Shown in pieces: positions 36,263-47,200 of a stretch of 64,000 nt of DNA. This DNA is from Catonia carolina (taxonomy: Eukaryota; Arthropoda; Insecta; Hemiptera; Achilidae): contig JAQMRL010000003.1 of NCBI GenBank assembly GCA_035578175.1, positions 87,274,469 through 87,338,468 on the forward strand, in the 5' to 3' direction. Position numbers and translations under genes: made by a program. Numbering within the stretch: position 1 is the first letter of the stretch; each line of letters opens with the position of its first letter. The notes under the pieces are model-generated. The model worked only from the letters and a program-made list of their open reading frames with translations, was not told where the DNA came from and did no database searches.

Positions 36263-36440
36263 TAGCCGGCAGCATTGGCGAAGTTGGTAACGTGCTCGTC
36301 TCTCATCGTGCGGTCTTGGGTTCGAATCCCATTCAGGCACGGCATTTTTTCATAGGTTACAAAAAATCATTTCATCATTCACCGTCTGCATTAGCAGTAA
36401 TTGCAGAACAGTCGGACGTTAAACCAAAAAAAAAAAAAAG
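36263..36440 (+). mobile_element. SINE-B copy with tail type 2
   Basis: Head gcattggcgaagttgg, B box gggttcgaatccc, tail gcagaacagtcggacgttaa followed by poly(A). The tail differs from that of the 6263 copy and matches 8940 (-) and SINE-D. Confidence 0.8.
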
Positions 36441-36655
36441 TAGAAACACTAAATGATAGATATTTACTATTATGCGATATTTACTATCATGGTATTGTAC
36501 ACTATTGTATACTTTCATACACCTTCAACTGTAACTCAACTCATGAAGAACTGAAGATGCTTAGAAATGTAGTGAATGCAGTATGGTATGTAAGAAACAA
36601 TAAAACACATGAATATCTGGATGTACCTTAAGTTCAAGATGAAATACACAGGTTT

Positions 36656-37048
36656 GTGCCCATAAAAGACAGGTGGAGTGTCAAATTATTTACACTCAAT
36701 CTGTTCGTTGCAGGGCTAAAATAAATAGTTCTGTTTCTTATCACATGGTCAGCCAAATAAATGACTGAATCATTAAAAAACAAAAGAGGTAGTGGTGTAA
36801 AAGACAATAATCAGAGTTATCTCCTCTGAAAGTAATGAATTTCATTATACAGCCAAACCCTGTGGTGAATGAAGTGAAGGTGTCACTTGCAGAGTGGAAA
36901 ATATGTGCTTTTCAGAGGGCCCGGCATGCTGATAAGCGTACTTTTCCACTCAGTGAGGAAGGTAAATGTACACCACCTCACTCCTCGTTATACTTAGAAA
37001 AACCTCTTCAGGTTCAAACCAGCCTTTTGGCTGATGACCTAAACAACA
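36656..37048 (+). mobile_element. R400 copy, full length
   Basis: Target duplication ACACAGGTTT at 36646-36655 and 37049-37058 bounds a 393-bp element starting GTGCCCATAA. One of the clearest full-length copies. Confidence 0.9.
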
Positions 37049-37209
37049 ACACAGGTTTAGTATGGTGTACCAAAAACATCTAAATTGTCACAAAAACAGT
37101 TTAGCAATAAACCTCCTGGATAATAGTCAGACAACCAGAGGCCTCAAAAGAATCCATGTTTTAGATTTGTAAATAATTTTTCTTCTAAACTGTATATTTA
37201 TTAAACATA

Positions 37210-38175
37210 CGAGGCGTGTTCAGAAAGTAAGTACCGTTTTTAAAAAACACAAGTAAAACAATTTTTTTTCAACACAATTTTATTTCTACATGAAAGCCCA
37301 AACCTTAAACTATTTTTCGACATAGTTTCCACCGATGTTCAAACACTTGTCATAGCGGGTGATCAATTTGTCTATACCCTCTTCGTAGAAGGTTCCCGCC
37401 AATGAATGTAGCCACGACTCCACGGCAGTTTTCACTTCATCGTCGGTTTCAAAGCGTTGGCCGCCTAGCTCGCACTTCATGTGCAGGAACAAGTGGTATT
37501 CAGACGGTGCCAAGTCCGGGCTGTAGGGCGGGTGATTGAACTGCTCCCAACGAAATTGTCGAACCAATGTTTGAGTGTCACCAGCGGTATGGGGCCGAGC
37601 ATTGTCATGGAGCAACACAATTCCATTACTGAGCATTCCTCTCTGTTTGTTTTGAATTGCCCGCCTTAGTTTCCTTAAGGTTTCGCAATACCTTGCCGCA
37701 TTAATGGTTTCACCTCTTGGGAGAAAATCAATCAGCAAAACACCTTTCCGATCCCAAAAGACAGTGCACATGATTTTTTGTGCAGACATTATCGTCTTGA
37801 ATTTTTGTTTCTTTGGGGATTGCATGTGTCACCACTCCATTCACTGCTGTTTAGATTCCGGTGAGACATGACGGACCCAAGTTTCATCACCTGTCACAAT
37901 TTTGTTTAAAAAATCCTCACCATCATCACTGTACCGTGTGAGAAAAGTCAAAGCAGTTCCGAGTCTTTTGGTTTTGTGCACGTCAGTGGCGGGAACCTTC
38001 TACGAAGAGGGTATAGACAAATTGATCACCCGCTACAAGTGTTTGAACATCGGTGGAAACTATGTCAAAAAATAGTTTAAGGTTTGGGCTTTCATGTAGA
38101 AATAAAATTGTGTTGAAAAAAAATTGTTTTACTTGTGTTTTTTAAAAACAGTACTTACTTTCTGAACACGCCTTG
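37210..38175 (-). mobile_element. mariner-like element with mirrored 3' ends
   Basis: TA-flanked (37208-37209 and 38176-38177), ends CGAGGCGTGTTCAGAAAGTA and its inverse. The inverted arms are not short: 37210-37405 and 37983-38175 match over about 190 bp. Both are the 3' end of the element, including the last ~25 transposase codons and the stop. The true 5' end and the transposase N-terminus are gone. Confidence 0.9.
37310..37980 (-). pseudogene. mariner transposase, N-terminus lost, third Asp changed
   Basis: Minus-strand reading begins within the catalytic domain: ALTFLTRYSDDGEDF, TGDETW (first Asp), then two stops near 37826-37850. A 171-codon frame to GGNYVEK* follows. The second Asp is in LLHDNARPHTA. 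The third catalytic position, 34 residues later, is Glu (PPYSPDLAPSEYHLF) instead of Asp. No HTH domain. A non-functional DD34D-family protein. Confidence 0.9.
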
Positions 38176-38254
38176 TATATAAAATTTCCTTTTTTATTCT
38201 GTTAATGTATATAAGCTTCAACCTATCTATTTTTGTAAAAATCAATAATACTAA

Positions 38255-38342
38255 TATTCAGACCCTAGCTGGGGATCGAAAACCAGGATCTTCCGCCCTG
38301 TAGATCAGTGTATAAATCACTATGCTAAGAGATTCAGGTGAT
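38255..38342 (-). repeat. SINE-C copy, reverse, degraded
   Basis: tcagaccctagctggggatcg with a decayed B box, then tgctaagagattcagg. It lacks the tail. Confidence 0.5.
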
Positions 38343-38823
38343 TTTTTTTACCAAATAAAAATGTTGGGGTTACTTCAAAGTTTTAAAATGATTTTTGTTG
38401 AAAGTTTAAAACTCATAAGACTCCTACAATTTCAATTTTTCAATAAAAATGATCATTTATTTCAGAAACTGTTTGAGGCATTAAGTTGAAATTTTAGGAC
38501 CATAACAAGAACATCCATTCTAAATTACAATACAAAAATGATTACATTAGAAAATTTTATAAATTAACTTGATTCTTACAATAGTATTAAAAAAATTGAG
38601 ATTTTTGCAACCTTTTATTAACCTTCAACCTTATTTTTTATATATCAAACATTAAAACACAAAAATATGATTAATTTTATAACCATACTTACAAATTATA
38701 TGTATTATAAAAATTATATGTAGGCCTCTGTAGTTTCAATTGGCTACCTGTAATGGTTTTTTAGAAAACAGATCTTAAGTAGGTTACATTTTAACAAATG
38801 GATTGATAGAGGTATGGGTCCTC
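38343..38823. other. AT-rich DNA, nothing recognised
   Basis: No coding or repeat signature. Confidence 0.35.
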
Positions 38824-39092
38824 TTAACTTGAGACTGTACAATGGTTTTGACTGAAAATTTCGATTTTCGGGTTTTTATGTTTTTCACAGTACTTTAGAA
38901 CTAGATCTACCAGAAAGACATTAAATTACATAAAAAAAAAATATTTTATTGAAAAAATTAAGTATTTAGCAGGTTTACCCAGAAAAATTATCATGTTACC
39001 AAGAACGAATATTTTTCGTAATTTTGTACTTCTCGTTTTAGTGTAAAGGGAATTTCAGTTTTTAAAATATCTGCGTTACTGTTTTTAATAAC

Positions 39093-40043
39093 GGGTGATT
39101 CAAAAAGAGCGCCGGTTTTCAAACAGCTGGTAAATTTTTGTTTATCGGTTGGCAACATTGTTAGACCTCATTTCTATTTCGGAGAACATTCCGATTGACG
39201 ATTCAGTTGTAGTTTCTCTTGTTCGCAGTGTAGTACTCTCGCAGTCTGTGTCCAACCATGGAGAAGTTTACTATTGCACAACGAGTGTTAATCGTCAAAA
39301 CATTTTACCAGAGTGGAGAGAGTTATGCGGCTACTGTCAGGCGACTTCGCGGTACTCTAGGACGTAATGAAGCACCGAATGAATCGACAGTTCGCAGGCT
39401 CATGAAAAAGGTTTTTGAGACGGGTTCAACAGTCGACCTTAAAAGTTCTGGACGTCGTCGTTCTGGCCGAACTGAGCAGAACGTTGCATTGGTTCGTGAC
39501 AGTGTGGCTGTTAGCCCAGCAAAATCAATACGTCGCCGTTCTCAACAATTGGGTTTACGATGTTCTTCTGTACGGAAAATTCTTCGGTACGATCTCCAAT
39601 ATCACCCGTATAAAATTCAGTTGACGCAACATTTGAAAGTGGCAGATCACCAGAAGAGACGCAGTTTGTTGACTGGGTATTGAGAAAACGGCAGGATGAT
39701 GACACCTTCGCAAACAAAATTGACGCCTTTTGACTTTCATCTTTGGGGTCATCTGAAGTCATTGGTGTATGCCAATAAACCCCGAAACATCAATGATTTG
39801 AAGGAGGAAATTCGACGGGTTATCGGGGAAATGGAAGTCGAAACTTGTCGTGCAGTAATATCCAATTTCATGGACAGAGTTGATGCGTGCCAGCGCAGTA
39901 GAGGAGGACACATGCATGACATCATTTTTCATACATGAAATCGGAAGGTAAGATGAACTTGTTGATGTATTTATTTTCAGTTTTTCAATAAAATAAATCT
40001 CTTAATTTGATATATCAAAACCGGCGCTCTTTTTGAATCACCC
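39093..40043 (+). mobile_element. Deleted Tc1/mariner-superfamily element, nested in T2
   Basis: Inverted ends GGGTGATTCAAAAAGAGCGC and its complement. Copy B of T2 gives the empty TA-containing site (tttttaatatcctgagctg). At 951 bp it lacks most of the catalytic domain. A second copy with the same internal junction begins at 63061. Confidence 0.88.
39258..39940 (+). pseudogene. Transposase remnant: DUF4817-like HTH plus C-terminal tail
   Basis: The N-terminal part (FTIAQRVLIVKTFYQSGESY, then NESTVRRLMKK, GRRRSGRTEQN) resembles the HTH region labelled DUF4817 in insect Tc1/mariner-type transposases. After a frameshift, about 60 C-terminal residues follow (FHLWGHLKSLVYANKP, NDLKEEIRRVI). The DDE/D core between them has been deleted. 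Confidence 0.75.
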
Positions 40044-40492
40044 TATATTCTCAAAACTGTTGGTTCAGCTTTCTAATCAACTGCTGATGGGAAATTTGCA
40101 TCTTTGTGTATTTTGTTTTTGATTTGTGCCTTTTTGTTTTTTGTTTGTTCCCAGAAATTTATATTTATCATTTAGATATTTTTCTCGGAAACCATTAAAC
40201 CTACCATGTAGAAATTTTTACCAGTTTTCTTCTTGCACATGCACAAACACTGGCATTTTTATTACTTCCTCAGATGCTCCTAAAATTAGTAATATGCAAA
40301 AACACGTAGAAAGAAATTTGTAAAAATTCTATGTTATTTGTTATTTTGTTTTTAATTTTATGGTCCTACAGATTAAATTGAAAAAATGCCAGTAGCTAGA
40401 GAAACCCAACATCGATAAGTGTGTAAAGTTTCATTTTCTTATCTTTAACCAATCCTATGAAAAATGTACCTAAAAATTGCAAATTTAACATT

Positions 40493-40819
40493 TTTTTTTG
40501 TAATCCCTAATGTGTGTACATTGCAATTTGTTCAATTCAGAACAATAAGCAACCCCATGACCCAATGAGATGAGAATGATGTGTATGTCGTGTAAATGCG
40601 GTGTAGTCTTGTACAGACTCAGGTCGACCATTCCTGAGAGAGTATGGTTAATTGAACCCCAACCATCAAAGTACACCGGTAACTATTCTCTAGTATTCAA
40701 ATCCGTATAAAAGTAACTACCTTTACTAGGATTTGAACCAGGAACCTTTGTCTCCAAAAATCAGCTGTTAAACAGCTGATTTTGGCGACGACTTTACCTC
40801 TAGACCAACCCGGTGGGTT
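40493..40819 (-). mobile_element. SINE-A nested in T2 copy A
   Basis: Complete SINE-A flanked by ATTTAACATT (40483-40492 and 40820-40829). B box reads GGTTCAAATCC on the minus strand. Includes the inverted word CAGCTGTTAAACAGCTG. Confidence 0.9.
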
Positions 40820-40915
40820 ATTTAACATTGGCAGGATAAAAAGTACAGTCTCACCTTAAACAGATAGAAAATTGTTGTTCCTGAAAGAAATCAAAAACTT
40901 TGTTATTTATCAGCA

Positions 40916-42358
40916 CTAATGATAATGACGAAATTTATTATAAATCCTGCGATTCTGAATATAACGTCTTGCTAATTCAAGCACTATAGAATACTGATCA
41001 CGTGCAACCATGTGACCTGCATCTCTTAATAACACATGCGTTAATTTTTCAGCGTATTTATAATACCCAACAATTTTATGGTTCATCACAACGATTTTCT
41101 TTTCATCTCGATTATATTTATCTTTTCCATACCACTTTAAGTTTTTCAAAAGTTTATCAGTCGATTTGTAATTCACAAGAATGTCAAATTGTCCACTGAA
41201 AACAAGAATTCCGTAGTTAAATTCAAGTAATTTTCCCATCCTGTACATCATCGTTCGCATAATATCATTCGATTGAAACTTCATGACTTTAGTATAATCA
41301 GTATTGTATGTGTAATTACCTACATGAATGAATCGCCGTATCGCATCACTTTGAATAAATTTACCTAGATGATTATAAGGGTTATCTCCATTCGCATTAA
41401 TATCATCAACTTTTTTAAGACTGTAATAATTCTTTAATCCAGTGAAATTATAAAACATTGTATGATATGGTGTTAAATCCCCACTTATCATTTCATCAAA
41501 ATGTTTTAATGCTAAATCATACTCTTTTTTATCAATGAATTTACGAATAGTGTCCTCCTTATTTTCAAATTCAATAGATTCATTTTTACTCAATAAATTA
41601 TAATTATATAAATATTTACTATATGACAAATCAGGATGACAAAATCCACCCCCAATAATTACAGCCTTGAACCTTATCAATTCTTTACATTTCCTCCAAA
41701 ATTTTGTATTGTATTCATGAATTGCAAGTCCTAATGCAACAGCATATTTAGCTGCATAAGATTCCCCATAAATAAATAGTTCACAACGATAAAATTCTGG
41801 GAATAAAATAAAAAACTGATTTAAAGCCGTTAATAAATCATTTGCGACATCAATAACAGTCCAAGCATAACCGTCATCACTGGTTGTAAAACTGTAACCT
41901 GTACCTACAGGACTATCTATAAACAAAACTGAAAAAGATTTTGTCCAGTAATCCTTTCTAAGTTGTAATTTAAGTTGCTCAGTAAGAACAAACGGTCCAG
42001 CTTCTTCAAAGATACTAAAAAGTGACGGATTCCCTGGGCCACCCTGTAACCACAGTACTATTGGCACCTTCGTTCTAAACTTAGATTCACTAGGGAAGAA
42101 CCAAAAAAATAAATGTGACTTTACTTGAATTGTATTTTTAACTATAAAATATCCAGCATAACTGGTAATATTACCTATCATTGGTTTTACCGTACAGTTT
42201 ATGACACCTTCTTTGATTTCACCAGAATTAACAAATGAAGTAACAAACGAAGGAACACCTTTATCTCCTGTAGAATGATACTGCTTCATCTTTGGAAAAT
42301 GAAATGCTGATGTAGGTTTGAGGAAAAATAAAAAATAAAATATACATATCAACAACAT
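40916..42358 (-). CDS. S10 serine carboxypeptidase, CPVL-like
   Basis: Predicted secreted or lysosomal serine carboxypeptidase (removes C-terminal residues from peptides), 480 residues, typical for the family. Residues 1-18 form a signal peptide (LLICIFYFLFFLKPTSA). The substrate/oxyanion motif WLQGGPGNPS is at 103-112. The nucleophile Ser200 is in GESYAAKYA, Asp392 in FSGQFDILVN and His449 in DAGHMVARDQ. The usual GESYAGKY Gly and the Pro after HMV..DQ are changed (to Ala and Tyr), so it is a diverged but catalytically complete member. Several N-glycosylation sequons are visible (NCT, NIT, NES, NFT, NYT). The frame has no intron, unlike both neighbours. It starts at the only ATG before the signal peptide. 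On the minus strand an AATAAA overlaps the last codons (40934-40939), and no better poly(A) signal was seen. The UBTD gene diverges 1.85 kb away. Confidence 0.92.
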   Translation of the reverse strand: MLLICIFYFLFFLKPTSAFHFPKMKQYHSTGDKGVPSFVTSFVNSGEIKEGVINCTVKPMIGNITSYAGYFIVKNTIQVKSHLFFWFFPSESKFRTKVPIVLWLQGGPGNPSLFSIFEEAGPFVLTEQLKLQLRKDYWTKSFSVLFIDSPVGTGYSFTTSDDGYAWTVIDVANDLLTALNQFFILFPEFYRCELFIYGESYAAKYAVALGLAIHEYNTKFWRKCKELIRFKAVIIGGGFCHPDLSYSKYLYNYNLLSKNESIEFENKEDTIRKFIDKKEYDLALKHFDEMISGDLTPYHTMFYNFTGLKNYYSLKKVDDINANGDNPYNHLGKFIQSDAIRRFIHVGNYTYNTDYTKVMKFQSNDIMRTMMYRMGKLLEFNYGILVFSGQFDILVNYKSTDKLLKNLKWYGKDKYNRDEKKIVVMNHKIVGYYKYAEKLTHVLLRDAGHMVARDQYSIVLELARRYIQNRRIYNKFRHYH

Positions 42359-44213
42359 ATTTTAAACTTTAAAATTTGTACACTTTATGGTTAATGCCAT
42401 TCATCCAAAAAAATAAAAGTACCTCTAATGAAACTGAACTCTCTACCCAAAATTGATTCCATTGTAGCAGATCTTTGGATAAGAGTTTTGTTGAAGTAAT
42501 AAAAACTATAGAAAACCAATGGCAGAATTGTGAATAACACTATAAACACACACAATAATACTAGATAATTTTTTTGTAAAATGTTAAGCAGTATGTATAA
42601 TTAGCCTACGTTTGAACCAAACAGTTACTGAACCAACAAACGCATTCTGCCGGTGATAAAATGTACTGTTGATAGAGATTTCATTTTTTTGTGATAACGC
42701 TTAATTAGTCAAGACGCACACTGCCGATACCGTAGCAATGTCTTGTTGTCTTCGCGGTGTACCGGCATTAGGCTACTGCTTGTTCCAACTTATCGTCATT
42801 GTTTTGTCGATTGCTTTTAAAAAACGTTCGTGTTGACTTGATGTCGATTATTAGCTTAGTTTACAATCAGTTTTCAAGTATTTTTTAATAAGTTCTACCA
42901 TCTCCTTGAAATCCATGAGCAACAAAGTAATGATAAAAACGCGATCGTTTTAAAGTGATAATTATTTACCTACTCAAGGTAAGTGCAAGAGGGCAATAGC
43001 GTAAAATATACGTGACAAAGCGTTGACGCTGCAAGCACACTGGGTGTTATTGGTTATTGCTGTTAGCAGAGATAGGCCTTGACGTCAGTGCACACCCAGC
43101 TAAAACTATTGCCGTCATCGTCACCGATATCAGTTGAACTCTAAAGGCAATGAGAAGTACAACTTTAGCCGTTGGGTTCTTAGTACGACAGAAACAATCA
43201 ATGTCTTTCAACCCATAAAATTTGATTTCATAGGCTTGCTCCCGCACATGCCAGAACTTGTACGCACTATTCGACCACGAGCAGAATCGCCCCCGACAAA
43301 TATCGTGATTAAAGCTAGACACACGGAATGAAGTGACAACTTTAGTAGCGATACAACAAATAGGATTATTTCGATTTGCATTTTTTGAACTGTTATATTT
43401 ACCAATGTCACGGTATTTACCAATGTCTTATGTATGTTGGTATTTACCAATGTCTTTACGGGTCACGGAAGTAAACTTGGTAACATGTAATAAAGTGACT
43501 GACAAACGATCATATCCACGACTTTGGGGACATAATCGTTGCCGTGTAGTGTGCGTGAAGCCTCGGGCATGCTGCATGGTGAGTAATGCAGTGTTTAATT
43601 ATAAACAGTAATACGTTAATACATTTTACACGTTCATTTGGAGAGAAGAAACGGAACAATTAGTTGAGCAGGATATTTTACCAATTCACAAAAATATGTC
43701 TTAACTTTCTTTATTCAATTCAATTTATATATCTCCCCATTAAAGGGTTAAACAAAAGCGGGCATGAGAAAGTGACATCATATTCGAATTGCCAACATAA
43801 AACGCTTCAGACTTCGCCCTTATTTTCGTGTTAACGCCTTGTGAAATTCTCATGATTTAAGACGTAAAAAAGTTTTTGTTTAAGTATTTATATATAATAA
43901 ATATGTAGGTAAAAATATGTATATATTTTAAAATAATACTTCAAATAACACATTGAATTCAATTAAATAATCAACGTTGTTTTCTTGTACCGTTGCTGCC
44001 GCTATGTCTATTTCTAATTCTAGAGGGCATTGCTTGTACAGCATAACTTGTTTTGGAATCATATCACAACGGCAGTGGATTTGAAGTAACTGAAGTAAAG
44101 TGTTCTCAATAAATATGGCTGGTGGAATGATGTTTAGGAAATGGGAATCGTTCATTGCAAAAACTTATTGTTAAAAATACTGCTGCAATGCCGCAATTGT
44201 CGATATTTACAGA
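42359..44213. promoter_or_regulatory. Divergent intergenic region between carboxypeptidase and UBTD genes
   Basis: It should contain the promoters of both genes. The stretch 42950-43600 is GC-richer than its surroundings and holds a perfect CRE word TGACGTCA at 43080-43087. No TATA box or start site can be fixed by eye. Open frames on both strands (43047-43611, 43928-44155) overlap one another and carry no domain. At 43396-43457 the word 'tttaccaatgtct' is repeated three times. Confidence 0.35.
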
Positions 44214-47200
44214 ATGGGAGGATGTATTGGAATAAATCGGAATAGAAGTGGCGGGATAGACAATTCTTCTGAAAATGTGTCGCGACCAAATTCAGGTTGG
44301 TAGTTTTAGGCTGAACATCATGAAGTGTGTAATTACTTTAGTGTTAAAGTTAATGATGTTGTAACGATTCTATTTGTGGAATATGAAATATTCTATTTTA
44401 TCAACTTTTAAAAAATTTTGAGGCAACTTCTTTGATACCGCACCTTTATTAACGTCGATTACAGGATGTTTTAGGTTACATTCTTTTACGACTGTGTTAA
44501 AAGTAGTTATGAACTTTTTTTGATAAGTGACAAGAGTACCGAAATCTTTTACTAAAATCAATCGGGTGATTAATATGCGTCTTGTGTTGTTAGAATTGTG
44601 GTATGTTTTTGGTTTAGTTCATTTCAAACAAATCGTTTGGTGATTTTTTTTGTTTTGTTAGTCATGACAAGGAACAATCGAATTAAAATGTGTAAATCAG
44701 TGTACAGTTTAATACTTATTATTACAGTTTATTAATTATTTGTTTATAAATCCTGCTATTAATATGTGTATTCTAGTTAGGGTCCCTTGATAGTACTATA
44801 TTTGTTGTACAGCATTTCATTAAAAATTCTTAATTTAGGCCCAGTTTACTTTTACTTTGTAGCCTACTTCTTTTGTTTTTTACACCTTTAATAATTGATG
44901 TAATTAAAATACCTTTTAATTATTAGTTTTTGTACATCATTTTAAAATAATGTTGACTAATTTCTCTCTCAAGTGATGTTTCTGTTAAATTACAAAATTA
45001 GTTCATGATTGTGATTACTGTACTAAGAAAAATAAGTTAGTTGTAACCTAATCTTCTAAAAATTTGTTTAGCTAAGTAGATTTTTCAGAATCATAGTGTT
45101 TACCTGATGTTTATGTTTAATATAGATTTGTTTATCATATTAATGTTTAAGAAAGGAGAGGTGTGTTAAAGTGTCATATCTAGACTACTCTATTTTTATT
45201 GGTTGACTCCTGCAAGCCATAGAACAATTTTTTCTAGTTTGTATTTATATGTTGATAACATGTATGTGGTTAATCTTAAACACTTTCTCAAATTTTATTG
45301 ATATATAATCTTTGTATTAGGTGTGCTGAACATAGGGTAACAATGAATGTTGATAACTACCTGATTCCTTTACCGCAGTGTTAGAAATATACTATAAAGT
45401 AAATATTTTTAAAGATTATTATTTAAAATTTTTTTTTTTTATTGTAGAACGCTCTCGAAAAAATCACCCATTGTGCCATGAAACAATTCGTTGGAAATCT
45501 GATGTGCCATTGACAGAAGGTCAACTTAGAAGTAAAAGAGATGAATTCTGGGATACTGCTCCAGCATTCGAAGGTAGAAAAGAGATTTGGGATGCCCTCA
45601 GAGCTGCAGCGGTAGCATCTGAATCACTCGACTTTCAGCTTGCACAAGCAATTCTTGATGGAGCAAACATATCAGTACCGAACGGTAAGAAATTTTATTT
45701 GTATGTAGCATTTTTAATTTTAATGTAATTTCGTAGTGTAGAGAAATTATATGATTTACCTACAGGTTTGTTTAGAGAATTTTATTTGAATAATACTTTT
45801 AATTACTTAATACTAATTTTAAATACTTTAATTTACTTTTAATACTTTAATTTTTTACTTTTAAATACTTTAACCCTTTCCACTTGTATTATGTTTGCAC
45901 TGTGATTCCCCTCCACTTGTATTTATTTCATAATTTGTTGATGCCCTATTACATTAATCATACTTGTAATGTGTTGTTATTAGTTTTAAGAGCATGCAAT
46001 ACTTTTTATGTTTGTTATCACTTTAATTTTGAGAAAATGCCATGCTTTTTTCTTATGAAAATTCATGAGAAAATGCTTTTTCTCATCTAAAAACTTCTAA
46101 AATATAACCTGCAAAACATACACTGCTGTTGTAGAAACTAAGATAAAATAAACTGTGTAACTAGAAATTGATACCTAAAACTTAATAAAAACACGCAAAA
46201 TAATCTGAATATTATTTTTGTATGAATTAGTTACCTAAAACTACCTAAAAACATTAACCGATCTTAAAGCGAAACGAAATGCTGCAAACTAAATGATGCA
46301 CGTTCACAATTAGGTTATTTTGTTTACTAGTTCGTATGGCGACATCGATTCAATTAATTCCGTTTACATCGATAATCGGTAGTAGTCAACTTTTGAAAAC
46401 TACAAGAATTAATTTTTAAAACATCCCATTGAGGCCAGGACATTACAGCAACTTTGTTAAACACGTATTTTCATACAAAATCAGCTGTGAAAGTGGAGTC
46501 GGATGGGTTCCGACATACAAGTGGAATGGTAAAACTATCGTGTTGGATCAGATCCGACAGTCGAGTGCAAAGGGTTAATTTCGTTTTGTAGAGAAATTAA
46601 TATGATTTAACTACAGGTTTGTTTAGAGAATTTTATCTGAATAATACTTTTTTTAATAATAAACTTAATAATGCTTTCAATCAATTATATTGAATAATTA
46701 TTTTACTAACCTTTTCAGTGCATTAATCCTTATTCCTTTTTGATCTATAAAAATTACATGTGTTTCAGTTTATTTCCCATCATCAGATTATAAAAATATC
46801 ATTTGAAACTAGTTTTAATTATTAGTATTTTTTTTATCTTCTACGCAATTTAAGGGGAAATTGCACGATGGTTTTAACTCAAAATTTCGGTTTTTGGTTT
46901 TTTATGTTTTTAAATAGTTTGGCCTAGATCACCAGAAAAACATTAAATTACGTTAAAAAAAATCTTTTTTTATGAAAAAATGAAGTTTCTATTAGGTTTA
47001 CACAGATAAATTCTCCTGTTACGAAGAACTAATATTTTTCATAATTTTATACCGCTCGTTTAAGTGCAAAGAGAATTTTAGTTTCTAAAATATCTGCATC
47101 ACGATTTTTAATATCCTGAGCTGTAGATTCAGCTTTTTAAACAGCTGTTGATGGGAAATTTACTTGTTTGTGTACTTATTGTTTTTGATTTGTGCCTTCT

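Larger units (their letters stand above)
38828..40855. mobile_element. T2 copy A: TTAA MITE holding a Tc1/mariner and a SINE-A
   Basis: Left end CTTGAGACTGTAC, right end GTACAGTCTCACC, bounded by TTAA (38824-38827 and 40856-40859). It aligns along its length with copy B (46854-47901), apart from the nested Tc1/mariner (39093-40043) and SINE position. Confidence 0.8.

Noticed and set aside
43928..44155. 75-codon minus-strand frame just upstream of the UBTD start
   Set aside because: Composition is plausible, but there is no domain, no signal of splicing or poly(A), and it overlaps the likely UBTD 5' untranslated region.
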